Origin: Vibrio astriarenae
GTDB taxonomy: Bacteria; Pseudomonadota; Gammaproteobacteria; Enterobacterales; Vibrionaceae
Reading direction: 5' to 3'
NCBI RefSeq assembly: GCF_010587385.1
Contig: NZ_CP047475.1
Coordinates: 930,001 to 994,000, forward strand
Length of the DNA stretch: 64,000 bases
Positions 35,830 to 45,849 of the stretch are shown one piece after another. The position numbers and the translations under genes were made by a program. How positions within the stretch are numbered: the stretch's first letter is position 1; each line of letters starts with the position of its first letter. A model generated the notes under the pieces. It searched no databases. It was not told the DNA's origin and was given only the letters and a program-made list of their open reading frames with translations.

Positions 35830-36546
35830 ATGATTTCGTTACAACAGGCGAAAGAGCTTGTCGCTTTATTAGAAAACGAGCAACAACAAGACGCCAACTC
35901 ACTGCTTTTAAGTATTTACCGAGACAGTGAAAATGCCATTCTAAATGAGATTGGCTTGTTGACTCGCGAGCTGCATGAATCTCTGAAGCAATTCAGCTTA
36001 GACGAGCGAATGACTCAAATTGCAAAGGACGAAATACCCGATGCAAAGGATCGCTTACAGTATGTCATTCAAAAAACAGAGCAGGCTGCAAATACCACTA
36101 TGGATGCAGTTGAGCGATGTCTCCCACTGGCAGATTCATTAAATGGTCATCTAACTGAGGTTCGTCCTCAGTGGAATCAGTTAATGCATGGTCGAATTCA
36201 GCTTAATGAATTTAAGCATTTATGCCATAGCATTGATGACCTTTTGACTCGTGTAGAAGGAGATAGCACCGAAGTGCGTGGTCAATTGACCGAAATTTTG
36301 ATGGCACAAGACTTCCAAGACTTGACGGGGCAGATTATTCGTCGAGTTATCGCGTTAGTGAATGAAGTTGAAGGACGTTTGGTTGAGATTTTAACGGTAT
36401 TCAGCGCCGCCAACCTAAACACATCCAATAAAGAAGAGAAATCATCTCTGGTTGCAGAAGGGCCAATCATTAACCCTGAACAGCGAGAAGATGCCGTTTC
36501 ATCTCAAGACGAAGTTGATGACCTCCTCTCAAGTCTTGGGTTTTAG
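35830..36546 (+). CDS. cheZ: CheY-P phosphatase CheZ
   Basis: Removes phosphate from CheY. 238 aa, mostly a long four-helix hairpin. The active-site segment is AQDFQDLTGQIIRRV (around residues 158-172) with the catalytic Gln. The C-terminal peptide DEVDDLLSSLGF is the CheY-docking helix seen in enteric CheZ. It precedes cheA by eight bases. Confidence 0.94.
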   Translation: MISLQQAKELVALLENEQQQDANSLLLSIYRDSENAILNEIGLLTRELHESLKQFSLDERMTQIAKDEIPDAKDRLQYVIQKTEQAANTTMDAVERCLPLADSLNGHLTEVRPQWNQLMHGRIQLNEFKHLCHSIDDLLTRVEGDSTEVRGQLTEILMAQDFQDLTGQIIRRVIALVNEVEGRLVEILTVFSAANLNTSNKEEKSSLVAEGPIINPEQREDAVSSQDEVDDLLSSLGF

Positions 36547-36554
36547 GGGTATTT

Positions 36555-38732
36555 ATGAGTTACGAATTAGACGAAGATATTTTGCAGGATTTCCTGGTTG
36601 AAGCCGGGGAAATCTTGGATCTGCTCTCAGAGCAGTTGGTTGAGCTTGAAAATAATCCGGATGACAAAGATCTGCTTAATGCAATCTTCCGTGGCTTCCA
36701 TACAGTGAAGGGTGGTGCAGGCTTCCTATCGCTAACCGAACTCGTTGATACTTGTCATGGTGCCGAGAACGTTTTTGACATTCTGCGAAATGGTCAACGT
36801 AGTGTAACTGCTAGCCTGATGGATACGATGTTGCGCGCGCTGGATACCGTCAATGAACAGTTTTCTGCCGTTCAGACTCGTGACCCTTTGCAGCCAGCAG
36901 ATCAGGCTTTGCTAGATGAGTTACACCGCCTTTGTAAGCCTGAGTCTGAAGACGAATTGAGCGCCTCTATCGCAGCTGAACCGATGGCTGCTCCTGTGAT
37001 AGAGGAGCCAGTTGTTGTGCCTGAGCCAGTATCTCCGACTGCTGAAAGCGTAGGGTCGGTTGATGACATCACTCAAGATGAGTTCGAAAAACTACTTGAT
37101 GAGCTGCATGGAAAAGGCGCGGCTCCTGGTGCAGCTGCACCAGCAACGCCAGCTCCAGTAGCAGCGTCTGCTGCTGATATGAGTGGCGATATTACCGACG
37201 ATGAATTTGAACGTTTACTTGATGAACTTCATGGCGCAGGCAAAGGCCCTTCAGTCGACTCATTAGAAGCTGCTCCTGTTGCACCGGCGGCACCAGTTGC
37301 ATCGAGTTCAGCTCCTAAAGCGTCAGGTGATGATGACCTAATGACGGACGAAGAGTTTGAGAAGCTCTTAGATGAGCTACACGGCAATGGAAAAGGCCCT
37401 TCACTAGAAGAGCTTGAAGCCGCGACTAAACCCGCTTCTTTCAATGCAGTAGCGCCACAGCCAGCGGCTCCTGCCGTTCAGCCAGCAGCGAAAACTGAAA
37501 CACCCGCTAAAGCGCCAGCAAAAGCAGAAGCACCAGCGGTGAAAAAGCCACAAGCTGAAGCGACGGTTCGCGTAGACACATCAACACTAGACACCATTAT
37601 GAATATGGTGGGCGAGCTAGTACTGGTACGCAACCGACTATTGAGCTTAGGTCTCAATAGCAATGATGAAGAGATGTCTAAGGCGGTTGCCAACCTAGAT
37701 GTCGTTACTGCAGACCTTCAAGGTGCGGTAATGAAGACTCGTATGCAGCCAATTAAGAAAGTCTTTGGTCGTTTCCCTCGAGTCGTTCGTGACCTAGCGC
37801 GAAACTTACAAAAAGACATCACGCTAGAGATGCGTGGTGAAGATACAGATTTGGATAAAAACCTAGTAGAGGCACTGGCGGATCCATTGATTCACTTAGT
37901 GCGTAACTCGGTTGACCACGGCATTGAAATGCCGGAAGTTCGTGAAGCAAACGGCAAGCCGCGTAACGGCAAAGTGATTCTGTCTGCAGCACAAGAAGGT
38001 GACCATATTGAACTTGCTATCGTTGACGATGGCGGTGGCATGGATCCTGATAAACTTCGTGGTATCGCGGTTAAGCGCGGTATGATGGATGAAGATGCGG
38101 CGTCGCGTTTGACTGATAAAGAGTGTTTCAACCTGATCTTTATGCCTGGCTTCTCAAGCAAAGAGAAAATCTCTGATATCTCAGGGCGTGGTGTGGGTAT
38201 GGACGTGGTTAAAACGGCTATTAACACACTTAATGGTTCAATTGATATCGACTCAGAGCTTGGCAAAGGCACGAAGATTACCATCAAAGTACCTCTTACT
38301 TTGGCGATCTTGCCGACCCTGATGGTTGGTGTTGGTGATCACCCATTTGCTCTGCCGCTCGCAAGTGTTAACGAGATTTTCCATCTTGATCTTAGTCGAA
38401 CCAACGTTGTCGATGGTCAGTTAACGATTATCGTTCGTGAAAAATCTATCCCTCTATTCTACTTGCAGAACTGGCTTGCCCCTCATGCGGGTGAAGCAGA
38501 GTTGCGCACCGGTCACGGCCATGTAGTGATCGTTCAGATTGGCAGCCAGCGTGTTGGTTTTGTTGTAGACACCTTGATCGGACAAGAAGAAGTGGTAATC
38601 AAACCACTTGATAACTTACTGCAAGGCACTCCAGGAATGGCTGGGGCGACGATCACGAGTGATGGGCACATTGCATTGATTCTAGATGTGCCAGATCTAC
38701 TTAAGCAGTACGCGGCAGCATCGCGCATCTAA
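36555..38732 (+). CDS. cheA: Chemotaxis histidine kinase CheA
   Basis: Central kinase of the main chemotaxis array (F6 type in Vibrio). 725 aa: HPt/P1 domain with phospho-His49 in FRGFHTVKGGAGF, a long Ala/Pro/Glu-rich linker (about 130-340), P3 dimerisation, P4 ATPase with N box LVRNSVDHGIE and G boxes DDGGGMD and GRGVGMD, and a C-terminal CheW-like P5. A compact P2 domain is not obvious. Instead the linker has three copies of a helix motif close to DDEFEKLLDELHG near residues 170-186, 212-228 and 260-277. In V. cholerae this linker region contains the LID segment contacted by ParP. Confidence 0.95.
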   Translation: MSYELDEDILQDFLVEAGEILDLLSEQLVELENNPDDKDLLNAIFRGFHTVKGGAGFLSLTELVDTCHGAENVFDILRNGQRSVTASLMDTMLRALDTVNEQFSAVQTRDPLQPADQALLDELHRLCKPESEDELSASIAAEPMAAPVIEEPVVVPEPVSPTAESVGSVDDITQDEFEKLLDELHGKGAAPGAAAPATPAPVAASAADMSGDITDDEFERLLDELHGAGKGPSVDSLEAAPVAPAAPVASSSAPKASGDDDLMTDEEFEKLLDELHGNGKGPSLEELEAATKPASFNAVAPQPAAPAVQPAAKTETPAKAPAKAEAPAVKKPQAEATVRVDTSTLDTIMNMVGELVLVRNRLLSLGLNSNDEEMSKAVANLDVVTADLQGAVMKTRMQPIKKVFGRFPRVVRDLARNLQKDITLEMRGEDTDLDKNLVEALADPLIHLVRNSVDHGIEMPEVREANGKPRNGKVILSAAQEGDHIELAIVDDGGGMDPDKLRGIAVKRGMMDEDAASRLTDKECFNLIFMPGFSSKEKISDISGRGVGMDVVKTAINTLNGSIDIDSELGKGTKITIKVPLTLAILPTLMVGVGDHPFALPLASVNEIFHLDLSRTNVVDGQLTIIVREKSIPLFYLQNWLAPHAGEAELRTGHGHVVIVQIGSQRVGFVVDTLIGQEEVVIKPLDNLLQGTPGMAGATITSDGHIALILDVPDLLKQYAAASRI

Positions 38733-38756
38733 CGTTGTTATAGCCTAAGGAAAACC

Positions 38757-39878
38757 ATGGCAATTAAAGTTCTTGTTGTTGATGATTCGAGTTTCTTTCG
38801 CCGCCGTGTGAGTGAGATCATTAACTCAGACCCTCGATTAGAGGTGATCGATGTGGCAGTCAACGGTCGAGAGGCCGTTGAAAAAGCAAAGCAAATCAAG
38901 CCCGATGTCATCACGATGGATATCGAGATGCCAGTGATGGATGGTATTACAGCAGTTAAAGAGATTATGGCGTCTTCACCAACGCCAATTTTGATGTTCT
39001 CATCACTGACTCACGATGGCGCAAAGGCGACTCTAGATGCACTTGATGCCGGTGCGGTCGACTTTCTGCCAAAGAAGTTTGAAGATATTGCACGCAATCG
39101 TGATGAAGCGGTGTCTCTGTTACAACAGCGTGTGACGCAAATCGCTGCGCGCCGTTCGTTTATGCGTCGTCCTACAGCAGTGAAACCTGTGGCTTCACCT
39201 AGAGCAACTAAGCCGGTTTCAATAGCGCGTACCAGTTCCAGCACGTCGAGTGCGGCTCAAAAAGGAGTACCGGTTGCATCACGCTTTAAGGCAAGCGGTA
39301 AAAAGTACCAGTTGACAGCGATCGGCTGTTCAACCGGCGGGCCAGTAGCACTGCAGAATATTCTGACTAAGCTACCAATGAACTACCCTCACCCAATTTT
39401 GTTGATTCAGCATATGCCTGCGACATTCACCAATGCGTTTGCTGCGCGATTAAATACCTTGTGTAAGATCACGGTGAAAGAGGCTGAAGATGGCGATACG
39501 CTGAAACCAGGCGTCGCTTATTTGGCTCCGGGTGGCAAACAGATGATGATCGATGGACGCCCGGGAACGGCTCGTATCCGTATCTTGGATGGTGGAGAAC
39601 GCATGAATTACAAACCATGTGTGGACGTGACGTTTGGTAGTGCCTCGAAAATCTACGGTGATAAAGTGTTATCTATGGTTTTAACCGGCATGGGTGCAGA
39701 TGGCAGAGAAGGCGGTCGTATGCTTAAGGCTGCGGGCGCGACTATCTGGGCACAAGATGAAGAGAGTTGTGTGGTTTATGGTATGCCGCAAGCTGTCGCT
39801 AAGGCAGGTATTTCTAGTGAAGATCTACCACTAGATCGCATTGCTGAGCGCATGTTAGTTGAAGTCGGTTTGGCGTAG
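38757..39878 (+). CDS. cheB: Chemoreceptor methylesterase/deamidase CheB
   Basis: Receiver-controlled esterase that demethylates chemoreceptors for adaptation. N-terminal receiver with phosphoacceptor Asp55 ([11 protein letters not shown]) and the C-terminal esterase domain with the catalytic Ser, His and Asp in [17 protein letters not shown] and [11 protein letters not shown] Ser/Thr-rich linker (about 140-175) separates them. 373 aa. No cheR is present in the window. Confidence 0.95.
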   Translation: MAIKVLVVDDSSFFRRRVSEIINSDPRLEVIDVAVNGREAVEKAKQIKPDVITMDIEMPVMDGITAVKEIMASSPTPILMFSSLTHDGAKATLDALDAGAVDFLPKKFEDIARNRDEAVSLLQQRVTQIAARRSFMRRPTAVKPVASPRATKPVSIARTSSSTSSAAQKGVPVASRFKASGKKYQLTAIGCSTGGPVALQNILTKLPMNYPHPILLIQHMPATFTNAFAARLNTLCKITVKEAEDGDTLKPGVAYLAPGGKQMMIDGRPGTARIRILDGGERMNYKPCVDVTFGSASKIYGDKVLSMVLTGMGADGREGGRMLKAAGATIWAQDEESCVVYGMPQAVAKAGISSEDLPLDRIAERMLVEVGLA

Positions 39879-39889
39879 AAGTTGCTGAT

Positions 39890-40658
39890 ATGAAAGTTTG
39901 GAGTGTTGCAAACCAGAAAGGTGGGGTCGGAAAAACAACGACTACGATAACGCTTGCTGGTTTACTAGCAAAGCAAGGTAAGCGAGTGTTGCTTGTCGAC
40001 ACTGACCCTCATGCCTCTTTGAGTTCGTATTTGGGTATCGATTCCGATGAGATTACCCGCAGTCTATTTGACCTTTTCCAGTTAAAAACATTAGCTGAAG
40101 AGACGGTTAAGCCCTTGGTACACACCACTTCGATTGAAGGTATCGATATTGTGCCTGCACATATGTCGTTAGCGACACTGGACCGCGTAATGGGTAACCG
40201 CAGTGGTATGGGCTTAATCTTGAAAAAAGGTCTGCTTGTTTTACGTGGTCATTATGACCATGTCATTATCGACTGTCCGCCCATTCTCGGGGTGATGATG
40301 GTCAATGCACTGGCGGCAAGCGATCGAATTTTGATCCCGGTACAAACTGAATTTCTCGCGATGAAAGGGCTTGAACGCATGGTACGTACGCTGAAGATTA
40401 TGCAAAAGTCGCGTTCGAAACCGTTTAAAGTAACGATTGTTCCTACTATGTATGACAAGCGCACTAACGCCTCACTGCAAACATTGACGCAACTAAAACG
40501 AGATTACCCTTCTCAGGTTTGGAACTCAGCGGTGCCAATTGATACCAAGTTCCGAGATGCAAGTTTGAAGCATCTGCCCGTATCGCATTTCGCTCCAGGC
40601 AGTCGTGGTGTGTTCGCTTACAAGCAGCTTCTTCTCCATCTAGAGAGGTTGAGTATCA

Positions 40659-40666
<8 letters not shown>
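39890..40666 (+). CDS. parC: ParC, ParA-like ATPase for polar chemotaxis arrays
   Basis: ParA-family ATPase that directs chemotaxis arrays to the pole and their inheritance in Vibrio (known). Deviant Walker [18 protein letters not shown] at 8-24, [13 protein letters not shown], and [11 protein letters not shown]. 258 aa. It overlaps parP by eight bases (40659-40666). It belongs to the chemotaxis group rather than chromosome partitioning, as shown by its place between cheB and cheW; HubP is its polar anchor in V. cholerae. Confidence 0.92.
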
Positions 40667-41810
<1,144 letters not shown>

Positions 41811-41845
41811 AATTGCACTCAACGCTTTAAAAAAGAGGATAAGGT

Positions 41846-42340
41846 ATGTCTCAAGCGAATGAAATTGAAGTGAGAAAAGATCAAGCAAATGACGAAGTGC
41901 TTCAGTGGGTTACTTTTCAGTTAGAGGAGGAAACTTACGGCATTAATGTAATGCAAGTTCGCGAGGTATTGCGCTACACTGAAATTGCGCCAGTGCCAGG
42001 AGCACCGAGCTACGTGTTGGGTATTATCAACCTGCGTGGTAATGTTGTCACAGTTATCGACACACGTTCACGTTTCGGTCTAATGGAAGGTGAAGTAACA
42101 GATAACACACGTATTATCGTGATCGAATCTGAGCGCCAGGTGATCGGTATCCTAGTGGATAGCGTAGCTGAAGTTGTGTATCTGCGTTCATCAGAAATTG
42201 ATACGACTCCAAGCGTGGGTACTGATGAAAGCTCTAAATTTATTCAAGGTGTCAGCAACCGAGAAGGAAACTTGCTGATTCTTGTTGACCTAAACAAACT
42301 CCTCTCTGATGAAGAGTGGGACGATATGGCTCATCTGTAA
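41846..42340 (+). CDS. cheW: Chemotaxis coupling protein CheW
   Basis: Scaffold protein joining receptors to CheA. 164 aa, one CheW SH3-like domain with WVTFQLEEETYGINVMQV and APSYVLGIINLRGNVV. AGAGGATAAGG lies just before the ATG. The next gene starts two bases after its stop. Confidence 0.95.
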   Translation: MSQANEIEVRKDQANDEVLQWVTFQLEEETYGINVMQVREVLRYTEIAPVPGAPSYVLGIINLRGNVVTVIDTRSRFGLMEGEVTDNTRIIVIESERQVIGILVDSVAEVVYLRSSEIDTTPSVGTDESSKFIQGVSNREGNLLILVDLNKLLSDEEWDDMAHL

Positions 42341-42342
42341 GT

Positions 42343-42807
42343 ATGACTGATACGTTATTTTCTTTCCCTGTTATTGCGAGCGCAATCATTGTTGTGTTTC
42401 TATGTGCCATCGGCATGACCGCTCGAGTCAGCAAAGCCTTGCGCCTGCAGTCGGACTATCAACGCCAAAAAGTGCGCAAGTTGGAGAAGGAGCTTGAATC
42501 AGCTTCAAAACAGCTATTGGAGGTTCGCTCGGTTGTGGTAGGACTTGGACAGAAAGTAACAGAACAGCAAGACATCATTCAGCACCTGCACGAGCGTGTT
42601 TTAGAGTTAGAACAAGAAGACACCGACGGTCGCCTTTACACACGTGCGACTAAGATGGTTCAGCTTGGCGCGGAGCTTGATGAACTTATTCACGAGTGTG
42701 AACTGCCTAAAGCTGAAGCGGAACTGATGATGTCATTACAAAAAAAACTGGCAGGAAGAGAGCCGGTCCCGCCATTAGAGAGCAGCCCCGAGGCAAGACT
42801 ACGGTAA
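42343..42807 (+). CDS. DUF2802 membrane/coiled-coil protein
   Basis: Conserved last gene of the Vibrio chemotaxis operon; function not established. 154 aa from the ATG at 42343: one N-terminal membrane segment (about 8-26), a coiled coil (about 35-90, with VRKLEKELESASKQLLEV), and the C-terminal DUF2802-type segment (RATKMVQLGAELDELIHECELPKAEAELM read in parts) resembling a small DNA-binding-like helical domain. I choose this start because it lies two bases after cheW; an earlier in-frame start at 42316 is inside cheW. Confidence 0.82.
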   Translation: MTDTLFSFPVIASAIIVVFLCAIGMTARVSKALRLQSDYQRQKVRKLEKELESASKQLLEVRSVVVGLGQKVTEQQDIIQHLHERVLELEQEDTDGRLYTRATKMVQLGAELDELIHECELPKAEAELMMSLQKKLAGREPVPPLESSPEARLR

Positions 42808-42891
42808 CCTACCCGAAAGTAGTATATTTGTAACGGTGTTTAGTTTATTGAGCTTTAGTTCTTTGAGCAAATAGCAAAATATCAGATACTT

Positions 42892-42920
42892 AAGGAAGCC
42901 TCGGCTTCCTTTTTGTTTTT
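42892..42920 (+). terminator. Terminator of the chemotaxis operon
   Basis: AAGGAAGCC/GGCTTCCTT stem with a two-base loop, followed by TTTGTTTTTT. It lies 85 bases beyond the DUF2802 gene and before ccmA. Confidence 0.9.
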
Positions 42921-43001
42921 TAGTTTTGTACGAAGCCCATCGCTATAGTTTGGGCTCGCCTGTGCTACTATAACCGCCCTTAACCCTTGATTGATAATTT
43001 G

Positions 43002-43628
43002 ATGCTAGAAGTAAATCAACTGACTGCTGTTCGAGATGAACGTGTGCTGTTTGCAGAGCTCACCTTTACCGTTAATAAGGGGGAGTTGGTGCAAATAGAG
43101 GGACGGAACGGAACAGGGAAAACGACCCTATTACGCATAATTGCGGGACTAGGAGACAAAGACGAAGGAATGGTCAGTTGGAATCAGCTAGCCGTAGAGT
43201 CTGATCGCGAGTCATTTCATCAAGACCTCCTATTTCTTGGGCATCAAACGGGCGTTAAGCGTGAGCTCACACCTTACGAAAATCTATCCTTTTACCAAAC
43301 AGTCCATGGTGAACCTCAAGCGAGTCGAGAGCAGTTGTATAAAGCCTTAACCCAAGTTGGCCTCGCGGGACGTGAAGATGTACCTGTTGCCCAATTGTCA
43401 GCAGGGCAGCAACGTCGGGTAGCACTCGCGCGTCTGTGGTTGACGGAAAAGCCGTTGTGGATATTAGACGAACCTCTTACCGCAATTGATAAGCAAGGGG
43501 TTAAAGTTCTAGAACAACTCTTTCTGCAACACGTTAACACAGGGGGTATTGTCATTCTGACCACGCATCAAGATATGTTTGCAGACAGTGACATGTTGAG
43601 AAAGATCAAACTAGGAGTGCGCTCATGA
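43002..43628 (+). CDS. ccmA: Heme exporter ATP-binding protein CcmA
   Basis: ATPase of the CcmAB(CD) ABC complex that releases holo-CcmE during cytochrome c maturation. Walker [11 protein letters not shown], signature [14 protein letters not shown], Walker [14 protein letters not shown]. 208 aa from the ATG at 43002, the family N-terminus ([17 protein letters not shown]). A TTG at 42987 is possible, and no strong ribosome site is seen before either. It overlaps ccmB by four bases (ATGA). Confidence 0.93.
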   Translation: MLEVNQLTAVRDERVLFAELTFTVNKGELVQIEGRNGTGKTTLLRIIAGLGDKDEGMVSWNQLAVESDRESFHQDLLFLGHQTGVKRELTPYENLSFYQTVHGEPQASREQLYKALTQVGLAGREDVPVAQLSAGQQRRVALARLWLTEKPLWILDEPLTAIDKQGVKVLEQLFLQHVNTGGIVILTTHQDMFADSDMLRKIKLGVRS

Positions 43629-44293
43629 TCAACGCCTTTTTTGCCGTGATCAAGCGAGAGCTTCTCGTCGCGTTTCGTCGTCAAGCTGACATCTTCAATC
43701 CGTTGTGGTTTTTTATCATTGTCATCACACTATTTCCATTGAGCATTGGCCCAGAACCAAACCTACTTGCACGAATCTCAGCTGGCATAATTTGGGTGGC
43801 TGCACTACTCGCGGCACTACTATCACTCGAACGTTTATTCAGAGATGATTTCCAAGACGGTGCTCTTGAACAGATGATGTTAATGCCAACACCATTGCCG
43901 CTTTTAGTGATCGCGAAGGTGATCGCTCACTGGCTACTGACAGGATTACCCCTTTTACTGATCAGTCCTTTACTCGGCATATTGTTGTCTTTGGATTTTA
44001 ATACTTGGTTGGCTGTTGCACTGACGTTGATTATTGGTACACCGACATTGAGTTTCATAGGTGCCATTGGTGTAGCATTAACCGTTGGTCTGCAGAAGGG
44101 CGGAGTACTGTTGAGTTTGCTCGTACTGCCTCTTTACATCCCAATTTTAATTTTTGCGACCTCTGCAATTGATGCGGCTTCCCTCGGAGTTGCGTATAAC
44201 GGTCAATTAGCAATTTTGTTAGCGATGCTGGTGGGAGCAATGACACTCACCCCTTTTGCGATCAGTGCCTCATTACGAGTGAGTGTTAACTGA
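43625..44293 (+). CDS. ccmB: Heme exporter membrane protein CcmB
   Basis: Membrane subunit paired with CcmA. 222 aa with about six membrane segments; conserved [18 protein letters not shown] at the N-terminus and [20 protein letters not shown]. It is followed by a 104-base gap with a hairpin before ccmC, the only real gap in the ccm operon. Confidence 0.93.
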   Translation: MINAFFAVIKRELLVAFRRQADIFNPLWFFIIVITLFPLSIGPEPNLLARISAGIIWVAALLAALLSLERLFRDDFQDGALEQMMLMPTPLPLLVIAKVIAHWLLTGLPLLLISPLLGILLSLDFNTWLAVALTLIIGTPTLSFIGAIGVALTVGLQKGGVLLSLLVLPLYIPILIFATSAIDAASLGVAYNGQLAILLAMLVGAMTLTPFAISASLRVSVN

Positions 44294-44317
44294 CCGCCTT
44301 TTTAACGATTACACTGA

Positions 44318-44356
44318 TAGGGTACTTTATGCATTTATTTATTGAGAAGTATCCTA
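44318..44356 (+). other. Hairpin between ccmB and ccmC
   Basis: TAGGGTACTT and AAGTATCCTA form a ten-base stem with one G-T pair and a 19-base loop, with no T run after it. It may be an mRNA processing or stability element; this is inference. Confidence 0.45.
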
Positions 44357-44397
44357 AAATCAGTCAATTAAGCCTGTAATTAGAGTGAGAAAAACAA

Positions 44398-45135
44398 ATG
44401 TGGAAATGGCTTCACCCCTATGCCAAACCGGAAACCACTTATCAACTGTGCGGAAAATTGTTGCCTTGGTTTGCAATTTTAGCGGTGCTGACCCTGTCTA
44501 TTGGAACAGTATGGGGACTTGCTTTTGCTCCTGCAGATTATCAGCAGGGAGACAGCTTTAGAATCATCTATATCCATGTCCCTTCGGCTATCTGGTCGAT
44601 GGGTGTTTATATGTCTATGGCTATCGCTGCTTTTATCGGGTTGGTATGGCAACTGAAGCTTTCTAATATGGCTGCTGCGGCAATGGCCCCGATTGGAGCG
44701 GTTTACACCTTTATTGCCCTGCTAACCGGAGCGGTATGGGGCAAGCCAATGTGGGGTGCTTGGTGGGTTTGGGATGCAAGATTGACATCAGAGCTCATAC
44801 TCTTGTTCCTTTACCTGGGTGTTATTGCGCTCTATCACGCCTTTGACGACCAGAAAACAGCATCAAAAGCGGCGGGTATTCTTGCGATTGTTGGCGTGAT
44901 TAACCTTCCTATCATTCACTTCTCCGTTGAGTGGTGGAACACGCTGCATCAAGGCGCAACCATTACAAAATTTGCTAAGCCATCGATTTCTAACGACATG
45001 TTGTGGCCATTGCTGCTTAATATCCTGGGTTTTGCTTTCTTCTTTGCTACGGTCACCATGATCCGTTTACGCAATGAAATTATTGACAAAGAGAGCCACC
45101 GACCTTGGGTTGTGGCTCTGGCAACGAAAAAATAG
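44398..45135 (+). CDS. ccmC: Heme transporter/handling protein CcmC
   Basis: Inner-membrane protein that presents heme to CcmE. 245 aa, six membrane segments. The periplasmic WWD heme motif is in GKPMWGAWWVWDARLTSELI, flanked by conserved His in HVPSAIW and HFSVEWWNTLH. It is 11 bases before the ccmD start. Confidence 0.95.
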   Translation: MWKWLHPYAKPETTYQLCGKLLPWFAILAVLTLSIGTVWGLAFAPADYQQGDSFRIIYIHVPSAIWSMGVYMSMAIAAFIGLVWQLKLSNMAAAAMAPIGAVYTFIALLTGAVWGKPMWGAWWVWDARLTSELILLFLYLGVIALYHAFDDQKTASKAAGILAIVGVINLPIIHFSVEWWNTLHQGATITKFAKPSISNDMLWPLLLNILGFAFFFATVTMIRLRNEIIDKESHRPWVVALATKK

Positions 45136-45146
45136 GGGAGTTTACC

Positions 45147-45353
45147 GTGCATTTTGATTCATTTAGTGACTTCCTTGCAATGGGTGGATACAGCGCTTAT
45201 GTTTGGAGCGCTTTTGGTATTACATTCGGCGCCATGATGATCCTTTTAATCGTTAGCATCCGCCAAGGTAGTGCGTTACTCGATAATGTGAATGCCAAGG
45301 TTGAGCGTCAAGCGCGTATTGATGCTGCGAAAGATTTAGAAAACACGCTTTAA
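45147..45353 (+). CDS. ccmD: Heme exporter protein CcmD
   Basis: Small one-pass membrane protein that helps release CcmE from the CcmABC complex. 68 aa; [16 protein letters not shown] is the family signature, followed by the membrane helix and a charged tail. The GTG at 45147 has GGGGAG six bases upstream; a frame start at 45105 would lie within ccmC. Confidence 0.9.
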   Translation: MHFDSFSDFLAMGGYSAYVWSAFGITFGAMMILLIVSIRQGSALLDNVNAKVERQARIDAAKDLENTL

Positions 45354-45369
45354 GTTAGGAGACGTAGTA

Positions 45370-45849
45370 GTGAACCCAAGACGTAAGAAAAGACTCGGCA
45401 TCATTTCAGCAATTTTTGTTGGTATGGCGTTGACAATAGGTCTCATCATTTACGCCCTTAATCAGAACATGGATCTATTCTACACACCGACTGAACTGGT
45501 GAACGGTAAAAGTGGTGTTAAGCCTGAAGTGGGTCAGCGCCTACGTATCGGCGGAATGGTAGTAGAAGGCTCTGTGTCGCGAGATCCTAGCTCATTGCGT
45601 GTCAGTTTTGACCTACATGATGTGGGCCCCAAGGTGACGATTGTTTACGATGGTATTCTGCCCGATCTTTTCAGAGAAGGTCAGGGGATCGTAGCGCAGG
45701 GCGTGCTGATTGACCCAACGACGATAGAGGCGTTTGAAGTGTTAGCAAAACACGATGAAGAATACATGCCACCCGAGGTGGCTGAAGCGATGAAGAAGAC
45801 GCATGAGCCGCTTCAGTACACAAAAGAGCAGAAACAAGGAAGCTTGTAA
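45370..45849 (+). CDS. ccmE: Heme chaperone CcmE
   Basis: Periplasmic heme carrier anchored by an N-terminal helix (about 9-29). It binds heme covalently through His128, with Tyr132, in [12 protein letters not shown]. 159 aa OB-fold protein. GTG start at 45370, preceded by GGAGACG. The TAA stop shares a base with the ccmF ATG (TAATG). Confidence 0.95.
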   Translation: MNPRRKKRLGIISAIFVGMALTIGLIIYALNQNMDLFYTPTELVNGKSGVKPEVGQRLRIGGMVVEGSVSRDPSSLRVSFDLHDVGPKVTIVYDGILPDLFREGQGIVAQGVLIDPTTIEAFEVLAKHDEEYMPPEVAEAMKKTHEPLQYTKEQKQGSL

